Shown here piece by piece: positions 1 through 8,590 of a stretch of DNA of 26,589 nt (position 1 is its first letter; the number at the start of each line of letters is the position of its first letter). Source of the DNA: Leclercia sp. UBA7405 (GTDB taxonomy: Bacteria > Pseudomonadota > Gammaproteobacteria > Enterobacterales > Enterobacteriaceae); NCBI GenBank assembly GCA_002469605.1, contig DKMV01000311.1, positions 1 through 26,589 of the forward strand. Direction: 5' to 3'. Under the pieces are notes generated by a model. It did not search any database. It saw only the letters and a program-made list of their open reading frames with translations, and had not been told where the DNA came from. Position numbers and translations under genes: made by a program.

Positions 1-292
1 CCGCCTGATTGGCCATCGCCGATTGCAAGGTCAGGGTATCGCCGGTGGCCACCGCCTCCTTGAAGCCGAAATCCGCGACCAGCACCTGTACGCCGTCACG
101 CAGTTGACGACTGCGAATGTCGATCAAACGCTCGAATACTCGTAACCCGGAATCGAGCCGCTCGGCGGCCTGCCGGCTCACGGCCGCTTCGGTCACCAGA
201 CGCACAGAGAAATACAGGGCGCCGATCACCACCAGCAGAAAGGCGGCGAGGATCCACGAAAGACGTGCGTGAAAACTAAGGGTGCGCGTCAT
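1..292 (-). CDS. N-terminal part of a membrane sensor/signalling protein (runs off the left edge)
   Basis: The reading frame starts at the ATG complementary to 290-292 and stays open to position 1 (97 codons). Its ATG overlaps the TGA of the upstream cupredoxin gene (ATGA), so the two are translationally coupled. The visible protein begins MTRTLSFHARLSWILAAFLL, a basic start followed by one hydrophobic segment (about residues 12-30). A soluble, Arg-rich stretch follows (RLIDIRSRQLRDGVQVLVAD), as expected of the periplasmic sensing region of a GGDEF/EAL protein, histidine kinase or chemoreceptor. From family knowledge, pseudomonads often pair a 'methylamine utilization' cupredoxin-like gene with a GGDEF/EAL protein. 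The output domain is outside the window, so that assignment is inference. Codon use is pseudomonad-like. Confidence 0.6.
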   Translation of the reverse strand, partial: MTRTLSFHARLSWILAAFLLVVIGALYFSVRLVTEAAVSRQAAERLDSGLRVFERLIDIRSRQLRDGVQVLVADFGFKEAVATGDTLTLQSAMANQA

Positions 293-948
293 TGGGCGGC
301 TTTTCTGAACGCGTCGGCAAAGGGTGTGGGTGGCGGCGCCGAGGGTTGCAGCGCAGCGGCAATAGCAATCGGCAGCTTCAGCTTGATCGGCGCTACCCCC
401 ACTTCCAGCCGCCCCGCCTCGATGGGCGGCATGTCAACCAGCGCAGGGTGCCAGAGCGTAGTGGGGTAATGGCCGGCCGGCACGTCCAACTGGATGCGAC
501 CCTGCTCGTCGCTGACAGCGAACCATGGATCATCGGTGATATAGACGTAGCCGAGCATCCAGTCATGGATGTTGCAGCCCAGCACCACCAGCCCCGGTCG
601 ATCGAAGATGACAGGCTCGCTCGGCGTGCCTTCGTAGAGGCGCAGCTCGAACCGCTTTGCCGGTGAAAACGAGTAGACCTGATGGCGAATGTCATCGCCA
701 TTGGGAAAGCTCACCGCGGTGCCGGTCGCAACGGCCAGCACGGCCGGTGAGAACTGTTTGTCGATCTGATCCATGACCGCCACGGCGACGGGTTTGCCCT
801 GCGCCTGCCCCGCCAGGCTGAGCACGGCGCCCTCCACCGGCCGCCCCTGCGCATCGAACACAAACGCGCTGAACGGCTGGGCCTGCGCTGATGTGGTGAG
901 CGCGCAAAGCAGCAGAAAACAACTGGACCACACAACACGATTGAACAT
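289..948 (-). CDS. Exported cupredoxin-like 'methylamine utilization' family protein
   Basis: A 219-residue protein with a clear signal peptide (MFNRVVWSSCFLLLCALTTS followed by an Ala-Gln-Ala cleavage region), so it is periplasmic. The region from about residue 25 to 135 resembles a plastocyanin/cupredoxin fold. It has a His in RHQVYSFS and a C-x2-H-x2-M cluster in LGCNIHDWM, which could supply type-1 copper ligands. A carboxypeptidase-regulatory-like beta domain (EGAVLSLAGQAQG) precedes it. Similar pseudomonad proteins are annotated as methylamine utilization proteins, but nothing here shows a role in amine oxidation. It overlaps the sensor gene at 292 by four bases, so a role in periplasmic copper or redox signalling to that sensor is plausible. 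GGAG about 8 bases upstream supports this ATG. Confidence 0.7.
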   Translation of the reverse strand: MFNRVVWSSCFLLLCALTTSAQAQPFSAFVFDAQGRPVEGAVLSLAGQAQGKPVAVAVMDQIDKQFSPAVLAVATGTAVSFPNGDDIRHQVYSFSPAKRFELRLYEGTPSEPVIFDRPGLVVLGCNIHDWMLGYVYITDDPWFAVSDEQGRIQLDVPAGHYPTTLWHPALVDMPPIEAGRLEVGVAPIKLKLPIAIAAALQPSAPPPTPFADAFRKAAQ

Positions 949-1183
949 CTGGCTGACTCCGCCACCTTGACGATTACCGTGGGACTACCGCCTTCCTTGG
1001 CAACCTGCTGGCCTGATCAGGCTAGCCTATTGCCATCAGTTGATCAGCATAATTTTCGCTTCTGCCTAGGCCGTTGTCGGATTCAATTACCGCTACGCAC
1101 AAACAGATCGTCCTGGCTACGGTCTCACTCTGAGTAGCTGCACCTTTCTGTGTGGCTCCATCGCACACCCGAGGAGACCCGCC

Positions 1184-1408
1184 ATGACAGTCAACATCGA
1201 TACTGCAAACGGCACCTGTTCAACCACACTCGAAAACGCCACCCAGACCTGCGCCATCAAGGACGTCCGAGTCTCGACAGATCCAGCAGCTCGGATGTCC
1301 ATGGCTCATATCAGCGGCCATAGCGTTCACGTGACCGAAGACATGGCTGAGCATCTGATCGCAGCAGGCGCTAAGGACGATCGCAAGAACCTTGTTGTCG
1401 ACGACTAA
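1184..1408 (+). CDS. Small DUF3203-like protein
   Basis: A 74-residue acidic soluble protein with no signal peptide or membrane segment. The start is fixed by GAGGAG a few bases upstream of the ATG. The pattern (ENATQTCAIKDVRVSTD, then MSMAHISGHSVHVTEDMAEHLIAAGAKDDRKNL) fits my recollection of DUF3203, a family found mainly in Pseudomonas and of unknown function. It is followed by a strong shared terminator at 1466-1501. It is one of the clues that the left end of the window is pseudomonad DNA. The family assignment is from memory and should be confirmed by profile search. Confidence 0.6.
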   Translation: MTVNIDTANGTCSTTLENATQTCAIKDVRVSTDPAARMSMAHISGHSVHVTEDMAEHLIAAGAKDDRKNLVVDD

Positions 1409-1465
1409 CCACGCCACATGAGCCATCGCCGACCAGCGGTTAATGGTTGGTCGCGGATACAAAAG

Positions 1466-1501
1466 AAAACCCCGCTGCCGGAATGCCGGCAGCGGGGTTT
1501 T
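1466..1501. terminator. Bidirectional rho-independent terminator between the DUF3203-like gene and putP
   Basis: A perfect 16-bp stem (AAAACCCCGCTGCCGG, loop AATG, and its complement). A-tract and T-tract at the two feet make it work in both directions. It lies between the convergent DUF3203-like gene (+) and putP (-). Confidence 0.9.
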
Positions 1502-1521
1502 TGGTTACGTCAGCTACTCAA

Positions 1522-3006
1522 TCAGCGGCCTTGATATTCGCTCTCGGCGTCCTCGAAGCGCTTGATCATGCTCGGTGACGCACCAGCTCCGACCTTGCTG
1601 AAGATCACGATGGCAAGGCTGGCGAGGATGAAGCCCGGAATGATCTCGTATAGACCCATGCCGATGAATTCCTTCCACACCACCACGGTGACGGCACCGA
1701 CAACCATGCCAGCCAGCGCGCCGTTGCGCGTCATGTGCTTCCACAGCAGCGAAATCAGCACCACTGGACCAAAGGCAGCACCAAAGCCCGCCCAGGCGTA
1801 GGACACCAGGCCCAGCACCTTGCTGTCCGGGTTGGAAGCGATGCCCAAGGCGATGAAGGCAATCAGCAGAACCATCGCACGACCCACCCAGACCAGTTCG
1901 GTCTGCGAGGCGTTCTTGCGCAGCATGGCTTTGTAGAAGTCCTGCGTCAGGGCGCTGGAGCTCACCAACAGCTGCGCGCTGAGGGTACTCATCACGGCAG
2001 CCAGAACACCGGAAAGGATGATGCCAGCCACCCATGGGTTGAACAGGATTTTCACCAGTTCCATGAACACACGCTCGCCGTTCTCGGAAACCGGCCCCGC
2101 CAGCTCAGGATGGCCTGCGAAGTAGGCGATGCCGAAGAAGCCCACCGCGACCGCACCGGCCAAGGTAAGAATCATCCAGGCCATGCCGATGCGGCGGGCG
2201 TTGGGGATGGTCTTCACCGAGTCGGCGGCCATGAAGCGCACCAGGATGTGCGGCTGACCGAAGTAGCCCAAGCCCCAGGCCAGCAAGGAGACGATGGCGA
2301 CGAAGGACAAGCCGTTGAACATGTCGAACGCGGCCGGGTTCTGCGTCGCAATGGTATCCATTGCAGCGCCCATGTCGCCCAGCGCCAGGATCACGAACAC
2401 CGGCGTGATCAGCAGCGCGAAGATCATCAACGTGGCCTGCACCGTATCCGTCCAGCTGACCGCCAGGAAGCCGCCGATGAACACATAGAGGATGGTCGCA
2501 GCAGCACCGATCCACAGCGCCAGATCGTAGGGAATGCCGAAGCTGCTCTCGAACAGACGCGCGCCAGCGACCACACCGGAGGCGCAGTAGATGGTGAAGA
2601 ACACCAATACGACCAAGGCCGAGAAGATCCGCAACGTGCGGCTCTCGTCCTCGAAGCGGTGGGAGAAGTAGTCAGGCAGGGTTAGTGCGTTCTTGTTGCG
2701 CTCGGTATGCACACGCAGGCGCCCGGCGACGAACAGCCAGTTCAGCCAGGCACCGGCGATGAGGCCGATGGCAATCCAGCTCTCTGACAGGCCCGCGACG
2801 AATATCGCCCCTGGCAGGCCCATCAGCAGCCAGCCGCTCATATCAGAGGCACCGGCAGAGAGCGCGGTGACCATCGGCCCAAGACTGCGGCCGCCCAGAA
2901 TATAGTCGTCAAAGTTTTTAGTTGATCGCCAGGCGATAAAGCCAATCAGGATCATGCCAAAAATATAGATAAAAAAGGTCACCAGCATCGGTGTGCTCAT
3001 TGCCAT
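1522..3006 (-). CDS. putP: Sodium/proline symporter PutP, hybrid of two backgrounds
   Basis: A 494-residue sodium/solute symporter (SSS family; E. coli PutP is 502) of the inner membrane that co-transports Na+ and proline. Key positions recalled from E. coli are present: Asp55, Ser57 and Gly58 in ASDMSGW, and the Ser-Thr pair in AAVMSTLSAQLL (about residues 340-341). GGAG 8 bases before the ATG supports the start. The protein is mosaic. Residues 1 to ~44 (VTFFIYIFGMILIGFIAWRS and on through NFDDYILGGRS) match the enterobacterial form and use codons such as TTT, TAT and ATT. From about residue 66 onward (FVAGLSESWIAIGLIAGAWL, and the C-terminal end ESEYQGR) the sequence and codon choice (TTC, GAC, AAG, CTG) are pseudomonad-like. 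The C-terminus is shorter than in E. coli. The frame is intact across the join, so a functional hybrid is possible, but an assembly artefact is equally possible. Confidence 0.95.
   Translation of the reverse strand: MAMSTPMLVTFFIYIFGMILIGFIAWRSTKNFDDYILGGRSLGPMVTALSAGASDMSGWLLMGLPGAIFVAGLSESWIAIGLIAGAWLNWLFVAGRLRVHTERNKNALTLPDYFSHRFEDESRTLRIFSALVVLVFFTIYCASGVVAGARLFESSFGIPYDLALWIGAAATILYVFIGGFLAVSWTDTVQATLMIFALLITPVFVILALGDMGAAMDTIATQNPAAFDMFNGLSFVAIVSLLAWGLGYFGQPHILVRFMAADSVKTIPNARRIGMAWMILTLAGAVAVGFFGIAYFAGHPELAGPVSENGERVFMELVKILFNPWVAGIILSGVLAAVMSTLSAQLLVSSSALTQDFYKAMLRKNASQTELVWVGRAMVLLIAFIALGIASNPDSKVLGLVSYAWAGFGAAFGPVVLISLLWKHMTRNGALAGMVVGAVTVVVWKEFIGMGLYEIIPGFILASLAIVIFSKVGAGASPSMIKRFEDAESEYQGR
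2760..2920. other. Junction between pseudomonad-type (left) and enterobacterial (right) DNA inside putP
   Basis: To the right of about 2920 the putP codons are AT-leaning and enterobacterial, and they join seamlessly to an enterobacterial put control region. To the left of about 2760 protein and codon use are pseudomonad-like, and the neighbouring genes are Pseudomonas types. Between them lies the most conserved part of PutP (LGGRSLGP...TALSAGASDMSGW), where DNA of both genera would be similar. The exact breakpoint cannot be placed by eye. Confidence 0.7.
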
Positions 3007-3428
3007 TTAACTACTCCGCAAATTTTCTGCGACAACCATCCGGATTGTCTTTTATTCCATCACCGGAACGGGGTGATGATGATATATGTTTCTGTTGGCC
3101 GCGCGTATCCTGCCGTAAGCAGTCTCTGCACACAAACGATTTAACACTGCATTTACATCAAATACAGCCCAGGTTTTATACGTCTTTCTGATAGGTTGCA
3201 CTCGCTCACGCTTTTTGCGGTTGCACCTTTAAAAAGTGTTAAGCGCCGCATAAAACCGGGCTTCACAGGCAGAAAGCAGCCTGACAATCCAGCTTACCTG
3301 TCATTAACAATCCATTCATTTTTCAGCTTGCTGTCCGCGTCACAATTAACATGGTTGCACAAAGTTGCAACATGGTGGATATTTCTCGCAACGTTAGAAC
3401 ATCACTACAGAACAACAGGAGTTTTGGC
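3007..3428. promoter_or_regulatory. put divergent control region
   Basis: This 422-base non-coding stretch between the divergent putP and putA starts is almost the same length as the E. coli put control region (about 419 bp). It is clearly AT-richer than the flanking genes. It carries several PutA-type operator motifs, and both promoters must lie within it. I see no additional gene here. Confidence 0.85.
3195..3371. promoter_or_regulatory. PutA operator cluster (GTTGCA motifs)
   Basis: The PutA ribbon-helix-helix consensus GTTGCA occurs at 3195-3200, 3220-3225, 3354-3359 and 3364-3369. The last is part of a palindrome, GTTGCAAC (3364-3371), which gives an opposite-strand copy. In E. coli, PutA represses putP and putA from five such sites. 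The number and spread here fit that model. Confidence 0.75.
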
Positions 3429-6400
3429 ATGGGCATGACCACCATGGGGGTTAAGCTGGATGACGCGACCCGCGAACGCATTAAGTCCGCCGCGACCCGC
3501 ATAGACCGCACGCCGCACTGGCTGATTAAACAGGCCATCTTTAATTATCTGGAAAGGCTGGAAAGCGAAGAGGGCCTGCCGGAACTGCCTGCCCTGTTAA
3601 GCGGCGCTGCCAACGAGAGCGATGAAGCTGCGATTACGGCAGAAGAGAGCCACCAGCCGTTCCTCGAATTCGCCGAGCAGATCCTGCCCCAGTCCGTAAG
3701 CCGTGCCGCTATTACCGCCGCCTATCGCCGTGCCGAAACCGACGCCGTGCCGATGCTGCTGGAACAGGCCCGCCTGCCGGAGGCCGTTGCCGCCCAGGCC
3801 CACAGCCTGGCCTATAATCTTGCCGAAAAGCTGCGTAACCAGAAAACCGCCAGCGGCCGCGCCGGCATGGTGCAGAGCCTGCTGCAGGAGTTTTCCCTCT
3901 CCTCCCAGGAGGGGGTCGCCCTGATGTGCCTGGCCGAAGCCCTGCTGCGTATTCCCGACAAAGCGACCCGCGATGCCCTGATCCGCGATAAGATCAGCAA
4001 CGGCAACTGGCAGTCGCACATTGGCCGCAGCCCGTCGCTGTTTGTCAACGCCGCCACCTGGGGCCTGCTGTTTACCGGACGCCTGGTCTCAACCCATAAC
4101 GAAGCGAGCATGTCCCGCTCGCTGAACCGTATTATCGGTAAAAGCGGCGAGCCGCTGGTGCGCAAAGGCGTGGATATGGCCATGCGCCTGATGGGCGAGC
4201 AGTTCGTCACCGGCGAAACCATCGCCGAAGCCCTGGCCAACGCCCGCAAGCTTGAAGATAAAGGCTTCCGCTACTCGTACGATATGCTGGGTGAAGCGGC
4301 CCTCACCGCCGCCGACGCCCAGGCCTATATGGTCTCTTACCAGCAGGCGATCCACGCTATCGGCAAAGCCTCTAACGGTCGCGGTATCTACGAAGGTCCG
4401 GGTATCTCCATCAAGCTCTCGGCCCTGCACCCGCGCTACAGCCGCGCCCAGTATGACCGGGTGATGGACGAGCTCTATCCGCGCCTGAAGTCCCTGACCC
4501 TGCTGGCGCGCCAGTACGATATCGGGATTAACATCGACGCCGAAGAGGCCGACCGCCTGGAGATCTCCCTCGATCTGTTGGAAAAACTCTGCTTCGAGCC
4601 GGAGCTGGCGGGCTGGAACGGGATTGGCTTTGTGATCCAGGCCTACCAGAAACGCTGCCCGTTCGTTATCGACTACCTGATCGATCTGGCAAGCCGCAGC
4701 CGCCGTCGCCTGATGATCCGCCTGGTAAAAGGCGCCTACTGGGACAGCGAAATCAAACGCGCCCAGATGGAGGGGCTGGAGGGCTATCCGGTCTATACCC
4801 GCAAGGTCTACACCGACGTCTCCTACCTCGCCTGCGCGAAAAAACTGCTCGGCGTGCCGAACCTGATCTATCCGCAATTTGCTACCCACAACGCCCACAC
4901 CCTGGCGGCCATCTATCAGCTGGCGGGCCAGAACTACTATCCGGGCCAGTATGAGTTCCAGTGCCTGCACGGCATGGGCGAACCGCTGTACGAGCAGGTC
5001 ACGGGTAAAGTGGCGGACGGCAAGCTGAACCGTCCGTGCCGTATTTATGCCCCGGTGGGCACCCACGAGACGCTGCTGGCCTATCTGGTGCGTCGTCTGC
5101 TGGAAAACGGCGCCAATACCTCCTTCGTTAACCGCATTGCCGATACCACCCTGCCGCTGGACGAGCTGGTGGCCGATCCGGTGCAGGCGGTGGAGAAAAT
5201 GGCCGTCCAGGAGGGCCAGATTGGCCTGCCGCATCCGAAGATCCCCCTGCCGCGCGAGCTGTACGGCGCGGGGCGCGTGAACTCCGCCGGGCTGGATCTC
5301 TCCAACGAACACCGCCTGGCGTCGCTCTCCTCTTCCCTGCTCAACAGCGCCCTGCACAAATGGCAGGCGAAGCCGATCCTCGAGCAGCCGGTGGCCGACG
5401 GCGACATGCAGCCGGTGATCAACCCGGCCGAGCCGAAGGACACCGTCGGCTACGTGCGCGAGGCCACGGAGCAGGAGGTAGAACAGGCGCTGCAGAGCGC
5501 GGTAAACAACGCGCCAATCTGGTTTGCCACCCCGCCGCAGGAGCGTGCCGCTATCCTTGAGCGCGCCGCGGTACTGATGGAAGATCAGATGCAGCAGCTT
5601 ATCGGCGTTCTGGTGCGCGAGGCGGGTAAAAGCTTCAGCAACGCCATCGCCGAAGTGCGCGAAGCCGTGGACTTCCTGCACTATTACGCGGGCCAGGTGC
5701 GCGACGATTTTGACAACGAAACCCACCGCCCGCTGGGGCCGGTGGTCTGTATCAGTCCGTGGAACTTCCCGCTGGCGATCTTCACCGGGCAGATTGCCGC
5801 CGCGCTGGCCGCAGGCAACAGCGTGCTGGCGAAACCCGCCGAGCAGACGCCGCTGATCGCCGCCCTCGGTATTAACATCCTGCTGGAAGCGGGCGTGCCG
5901 GCAGGCGTGGTGCAGCTCCTGCCGGGCCGGGGCGAAACCGTGGGCGCCCAGCTCACCTCCGATACCCGGGTGCGCGGCGTGATGTTTACCGGCTCCACCG
6001 AAGTGGCCTCCCTGCTCCAGCGCAATATCGCCACCCGCCTGGACGCCCAGGGCCGCCCTACCCCGCTGATTGCGGAAACCGGTGGCATGAACGCCATGAT
6101 CGTCGACTCCTCTGCCCTTACCGAGCAGGTGGTGGTGGACGTGCTCTCCTCGGCCTTTGATAGCGCCGGCCAGCGCTGCTCCGCCCTGCGCGTGCTCTGC
6201 CTGCAGGACGACATCGCCGACCACACCCTGAAGATGCTGCGCGGCGCGATGGCCGAATGCCGCATGGGCAACCCGGGTCGCCTCACCACCGATATCGGGC
6301 CGGTGATCGACGCAGAGGCGAAAGCCAATATCGAAAACCACATCCAGGCGATGCGCGCCAAAGGCCGCCCGGTCTACCAGGCGGTGCGGGAAAACAGCGA

Positions 6401-7391
6401 CGACGCGCGCGAATGGAAAACCGGCACCTTTGTGGCGCCAACCCTGATTGAGCTCGCCAGCTTCGACGAGCTGAAAAAAGAGGTCTTCGGTCCGGTGCTG
6501 CACGTGGTGCGCTACAACCGTAACAACCTCCCCCAGCTGATTGAGCAGATCAACGCCTCCGGCTACGGCCTGACGCTCGGGGTGCATACCCGCATCGACG
6601 AGACCATCGCCCAGGTGACCGGCAGCGCCCGGGTCGGCAACCTGTACGTGAACCGCAATATGGTCGGCGCCGTGGTGGGCGTGCAGCCGTTCGGCGGCGA
6701 AGGCCTCTCCGGCACCGGCCCGAAAGCGGGCGGCCCGATGTACCTGTACCGCCTGCTGGCTAACCGCCCGGATAACGCTCTCGGCGTGACCCTGGCGCGT
6801 CAGGATGCGACCTTTGCCGTGGATGCGCAGCTGAAAACCGCGCTTACCGCGCCGCTGGCCGCTCTCACCGACTGGGCGGCCAATCGCCCGGAACTGCAGG
6901 CGCTCTGCCGTCAGTACGGCGAGCAGGCCCAGGCCGGTACCCAGCGTCTGCTGCCGGGCCCGACCGGGGAGCGCAACACCTGGACGCTGATGCCGCGCGA
7001 GCGCGTGCTCTGCGTCGCCGATAACGAGCAGGACGCGCTGGTTCAGCTGGCGGGCGCGCTGGCTGCCGGGTGTGAAGTGCTGTGGCCGGAAGATGCCCTG
7101 CACCGGGATCTGGCGAAACAGCTGCCGAAGGCGGTGAGCGCGCGCATTCACTTCGTGAAGGCGGATGCCCTTGCGAGTGCGGCCTATGACGCGGTTATCT
7201 ATCACGGCGACTCCGACCAGCTGCGCGAGCTGTGCGAGCAGGTGGCGGCCCGCGAAGGGGCAATTGTTTCGGTACAGGGCTTCGCCCGCGGCGAGACGAA
7301 TCTGCTGCTGGAGCGGCTGTACGTGGAGCGCTCCCTGAGCGTCAATACCGCAGCGGCAGGCGGCAACGCCAGCCTGATGACAATAGGTTAA
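3429..7391 (+). CDS. putA: Trifunctional proline utilization protein PutA
   Basis: A 1320-residue protein, identical in length to E. coli PutA. It oxidises proline with FAD to pyrroline-5-carboxylate and then with NAD+ to glutamate, associates with the inner membrane when proline is present, and represses put genes when it is absent. Domains in order: ribbon-helix-helix DNA-binding domain, residues ~1-47 (TTMGVKLDDATRERIKSAAT); proline dehydrogenase barrel ~260-610 (GPGISIKLSALHPRY, RLMIRLVKGAYWDSEIKRAQ); P5C dehydrogenase ~650-1130 with the aldehyde-dehydrogenase Glu (ETGGMN) and catalytic Cys in SAGQRCSALR (about residue 917); conserved C-terminal domain ending NTAAAGGNASLMTIG. The start at 3429 follows AACAGGAG and gives the family N-terminus MGMTTMGV. 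The longer frame from 3351 would run through PutA operators and is rejected. Transcribed divergently from putP. Confidence 0.98.
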   Translation: MGMTTMGVKLDDATRERIKSAATRIDRTPHWLIKQAIFNYLERLESEEGLPELPALLSGAANESDEAAITAEESHQPFLEFAEQILPQSVSRAAITAAYRRAETDAVPMLLEQARLPEAVAAQAHSLAYNLAEKLRNQKTASGRAGMVQSLLQEFSLSSQEGVALMCLAEALLRIPDKATRDALIRDKISNGNWQSHIGRSPSLFVNAATWGLLFTGRLVSTHNEASMSRSLNRIIGKSGEPLVRKGVDMAMRLMGEQFVTGETIAEALANARKLEDKGFRYSYDMLGEAALTAADAQAYMVSYQQAIHAIGKASNGRGIYEGPGISIKLSALHPRYSRAQYDRVMDELYPRLKSLTLLARQYDIGINIDAEEADRLEISLDLLEKLCFEPELAGWNGIGFVIQAYQKRCPFVIDYLIDLASRSRRRLMIRLVKGAYWDSEIKRAQMEGLEGYPVYTRKVYTDVSYLACAKKLLGVPNLIYPQFATHNAHTLAAIYQLAGQNYYPGQYEFQCLHGMGEPLYEQVTGKVADGKLNRPCRIYAPVGTHETLLAYLVRRLLENGANTSFVNRIADTTLPLDELVADPVQAVEKMAVQEGQIGLPHPKIPLPRELYGAGRVNSAGLDLSNEHRLASLSSSLLNSALHKWQAKPILEQPVADGDMQPVINPAEPKDTVGYVREATEQEVEQALQSAVNNAPIWFATPPQERAAILERAAVLMEDQMQQLIGVLVREAGKSFSNAIAEVREAVDFLHYYAGQVRDDFDNETHRPLGPVVCISPWNFPLAIFTGQIAAALAAGNSVLAKPAEQTPLIAALGINILLEAGVPAGVVQLLPGRGETVGAQLTSDTRVRGVMFTGSTEVASLLQRNIATRLDAQGRPTPLIAETGGMNAMIVDSSALTEQVVVDVLSSAFDSAGQRCSALRVLCLQDDIADHTLKMLRGAMAECRMGNPGRLTTDIGPVIDAEAKANIENHIQAMRAKGRPVYQAVRENSDDAREWKTGTFVAPTLIELASFDELKKEVFGPVLHVVRYNRNNLPQLIEQINASGYGLTLGVHTRIDETIAQVTGSARVGNLYVNRNMVGAVVGVQPFGGEGLSGTGPKAGGPMYLYRLLANRPDNALGVTLARQDATFAVDAQLKTALTAPLAALTDWAANRPELQALCRQYGEQAQAGTQRLLPGPTGERNTWTLMPRERVLCVADNEQDALVQLAGALAAGCEVLWPEDALHRDLAKQLPKAVSARIHFVKADALASAAYDAVIYHGDSDQLRELCEQVAAREGAIVSVQGFARGETNLLLERLYVERSLSVNTAAAGGNASLMTIG

Positions 7392-7403
7392 CGCTATGCT
7401 AAT

Positions 7404-7432
7404 AAAGGCTCCGGAAACGGAGCCTTTTTTTT
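7404..7432 (+). terminator. putA terminator
   Basis: A 10-bp perfect stem (AAAGGCTCCG / CGGAGCCTTT) closed by a GAAA tetraloop and followed by a run of eight T, 13 bases after the putA stop. Confidence 0.93.
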
Positions 7433-7455
7433 GCCTGACAGCAGCTGGAGAGACC

Positions 7456-7851
7456 ATGAAATTACTACCAATCGCGCTGGTTGCCCTCACCCTTAGCGCC
7501 AGCGCCATAGCGGACGAGTGCGCAAACGCCAGCACCCAGACCGAACTTAATACCTGTACCGCCCAGCAGTACCAGGCGGCGGATAAAAAGCTTAATCAGA
7601 CTTATCAGGCGGCCTACAAGCGGGCCGAAGGGCCGCAGCGGGAACTGCTGAAGAAGGCCCAGCAAGCGTGGATTACCCTGCGCGACGCGGACTGCGCCTT
7701 TATTGGCTCAGGTACCGAAGGGGGCTCGGTTCAGCCGATGATTATTAACCAGTGTCTGGCCGAGAAGACCAGCGAGCGCGAAGCGATGCTCTCCACCCTG
7801 ATGCAGTGCGAAGAGGGCGACCTGAGCTGCCCGCTGCCGCCGGCCAATTAA
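7456..7851 (+). CDS. Secreted DUF1311 / LprI-like protein
   Basis: A 131-residue protein starting MKLLPIALVALTLSASAIA, a typical Sec signal peptide, so the mature chain is periplasmic. The mature part has the DUF1311 pattern: ECANASTQTELNTCTAQQYQ near its start, an alternating Ala/Lys/Gln helix, W in QQAWITLRDADCAF, and a Cys in NQCLAEKTSERE. It has six cysteines in the mature part, likely forming disulfides. Some DUF1311 proteins inhibit lysozyme (LprI of mycobacteria); no such role is shown here. GGAG precedes the ATG closely. The stop overlaps the convergent rutR stop by four bases. This gene is not at this position in E. coli K-12. Confidence 0.85.
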   Translation: MKLLPIALVALTLSASAIADECANASTQTELNTCTAQQYQAADKKLNQTYQAAYKRAEGPQRELLKKAQQAWITLRDADCAFIGSGTEGGSVQPMIINQCLAEKTSEREAMLSTLMQCEEGDLSCPLPPAN

Positions 7852-8486
7852 CGCACGCGGATCCCTTCGATAATCATCCGCTGCACGTTTTCGGCGGTGC
7901 GCTGGAAGAATTCCTCATCCTGCAGGGTCTTACCGGTCACCGCCTCCACCTGGGCAGAAAAGTCGGCATAGTGCTGGGTAGCGGCCCAGATCATAAAGAT
8001 AAGGTGGTGCGGATCTACCGCCGCCAGCTTGCCGCTGGCGATCCAGCCGGCAATAATCGCCGACTTCTCATCCACCAGCGCCTTCACGCTGCCGGTCAGC
8101 TCCTCTTTTAACAGCGGCGCCCCCTGGAGCATCTCCAGGCAGAAGAGGCGCGACGCCTGCGGGTGATCGCGGGAGACTTCCAGCTTCAGGCGGATGTACT
8201 CCTGGATCGCCACCAGCGGGGTGAACTCCTCGCGAAAAGCCTTCAGCGGCGCCAGCCAGATATCGAGGATCTGGCGCAGTACCGCCACGTACAGCACCTC
8301 TTTCGAGGCGTAGTAATAGAGCAAATTGGTTTTCGACACTCCCGCCCGCTCGGCCACCTGCTCGAGACGGGTGCCGTGGATGCCAAACTGCGAGAAGGTC
8401 TCCAGCGCCGCCGCCAGAATCGCTGCTTTCTTGGCGCTCACCGCCTGGGACCGCTTGCCGGTGCTTTTCACCGCCCCTTGTGCCAT
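7848..8486 (-). CDS. rutR: TetR-family uracil-responsive regulator RutR
   Basis: 212 residues, the same as E. coli RutR. The N-terminal TetR helix-turn-helix spans about residues 20-65 (AILAAALETFSQFGIHGTRL, then VSKTNLLYYYASKE) and a YcdC-type ligand domain follows (RLKLEVSRDHPQASRLFCLE, FMIWAATQHYADF). RutR binds uracil and thymine, represses the rut operon, and in E. coli also affects pyrimidine and glutamine-linked genes such as carAB. It is divergent from rutA, with a RutR-like box between them. It ends convergently on the DUF1311 gene with a 4-bp overlap. Confidence 0.97.
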   Translation of the reverse strand: MAQGAVKSTGKRSQAVSAKKAAILAAALETFSQFGIHGTRLEQVAERAGVSKTNLLYYYASKEVLYVAVLRQILDIWLAPLKAFREEFTPLVAIQEYIRLKLEVSRDHPQASRLFCLEMLQGAPLLKEELTGSVKALVDEKSAIIAGWIASGKLAAVDPHHLIFMIWAATQHYADFSAQVEAVTGKTLQDEEFFQRTAENVQRMIIEGIRVR

Positions 8487-8546
8487 ATGCTCACTCCTTT
8501 TGATTTGCCCTCAGCATAGCAAAACCCCCGACCTCTCACGACTATA

Positions 8547-8563
8547 CGCACCGTCATCGCGCA
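8547..8563. promoter_or_regulatory. Candidate NtrC enhancer site
   Basis: CGCACCGTCATCGCGCA approximates the NtrC consensus TGCACC-N5-GGTGCA, with most arm positions conserved. It lies about 150 bp upstream of the predicted sigma-54 start site, a usual distance for an NtrC enhancer. The rut operon is NtrC-activated in E. coli. The match is partial. Confidence 0.4.
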
Positions 8564-8590
8564 TAACTGCCTGTTTTCTGTGCAGCCTTT

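Noticed and set aside
1735..2685. 316-codon open frame on the plus strand opposite putP
   Set aside because: Antisense shadow of the PutP membrane helices; no signal, domain or start site.
3351..3428. Longer putA start giving 26 extra residues
   Set aside because: It would begin inside a PutA operator and lacks a ribosome site. The start at 3429 gives exactly the E. coli length and N-terminus.
4089..7535. 1148-codon open frame on the minus strand across putA
   Set aside because: It is a shadow of putA: His/Gln/Arg/Gly-rich composition, no motifs, and it arises from high-GC codon bias on the opposite strand.
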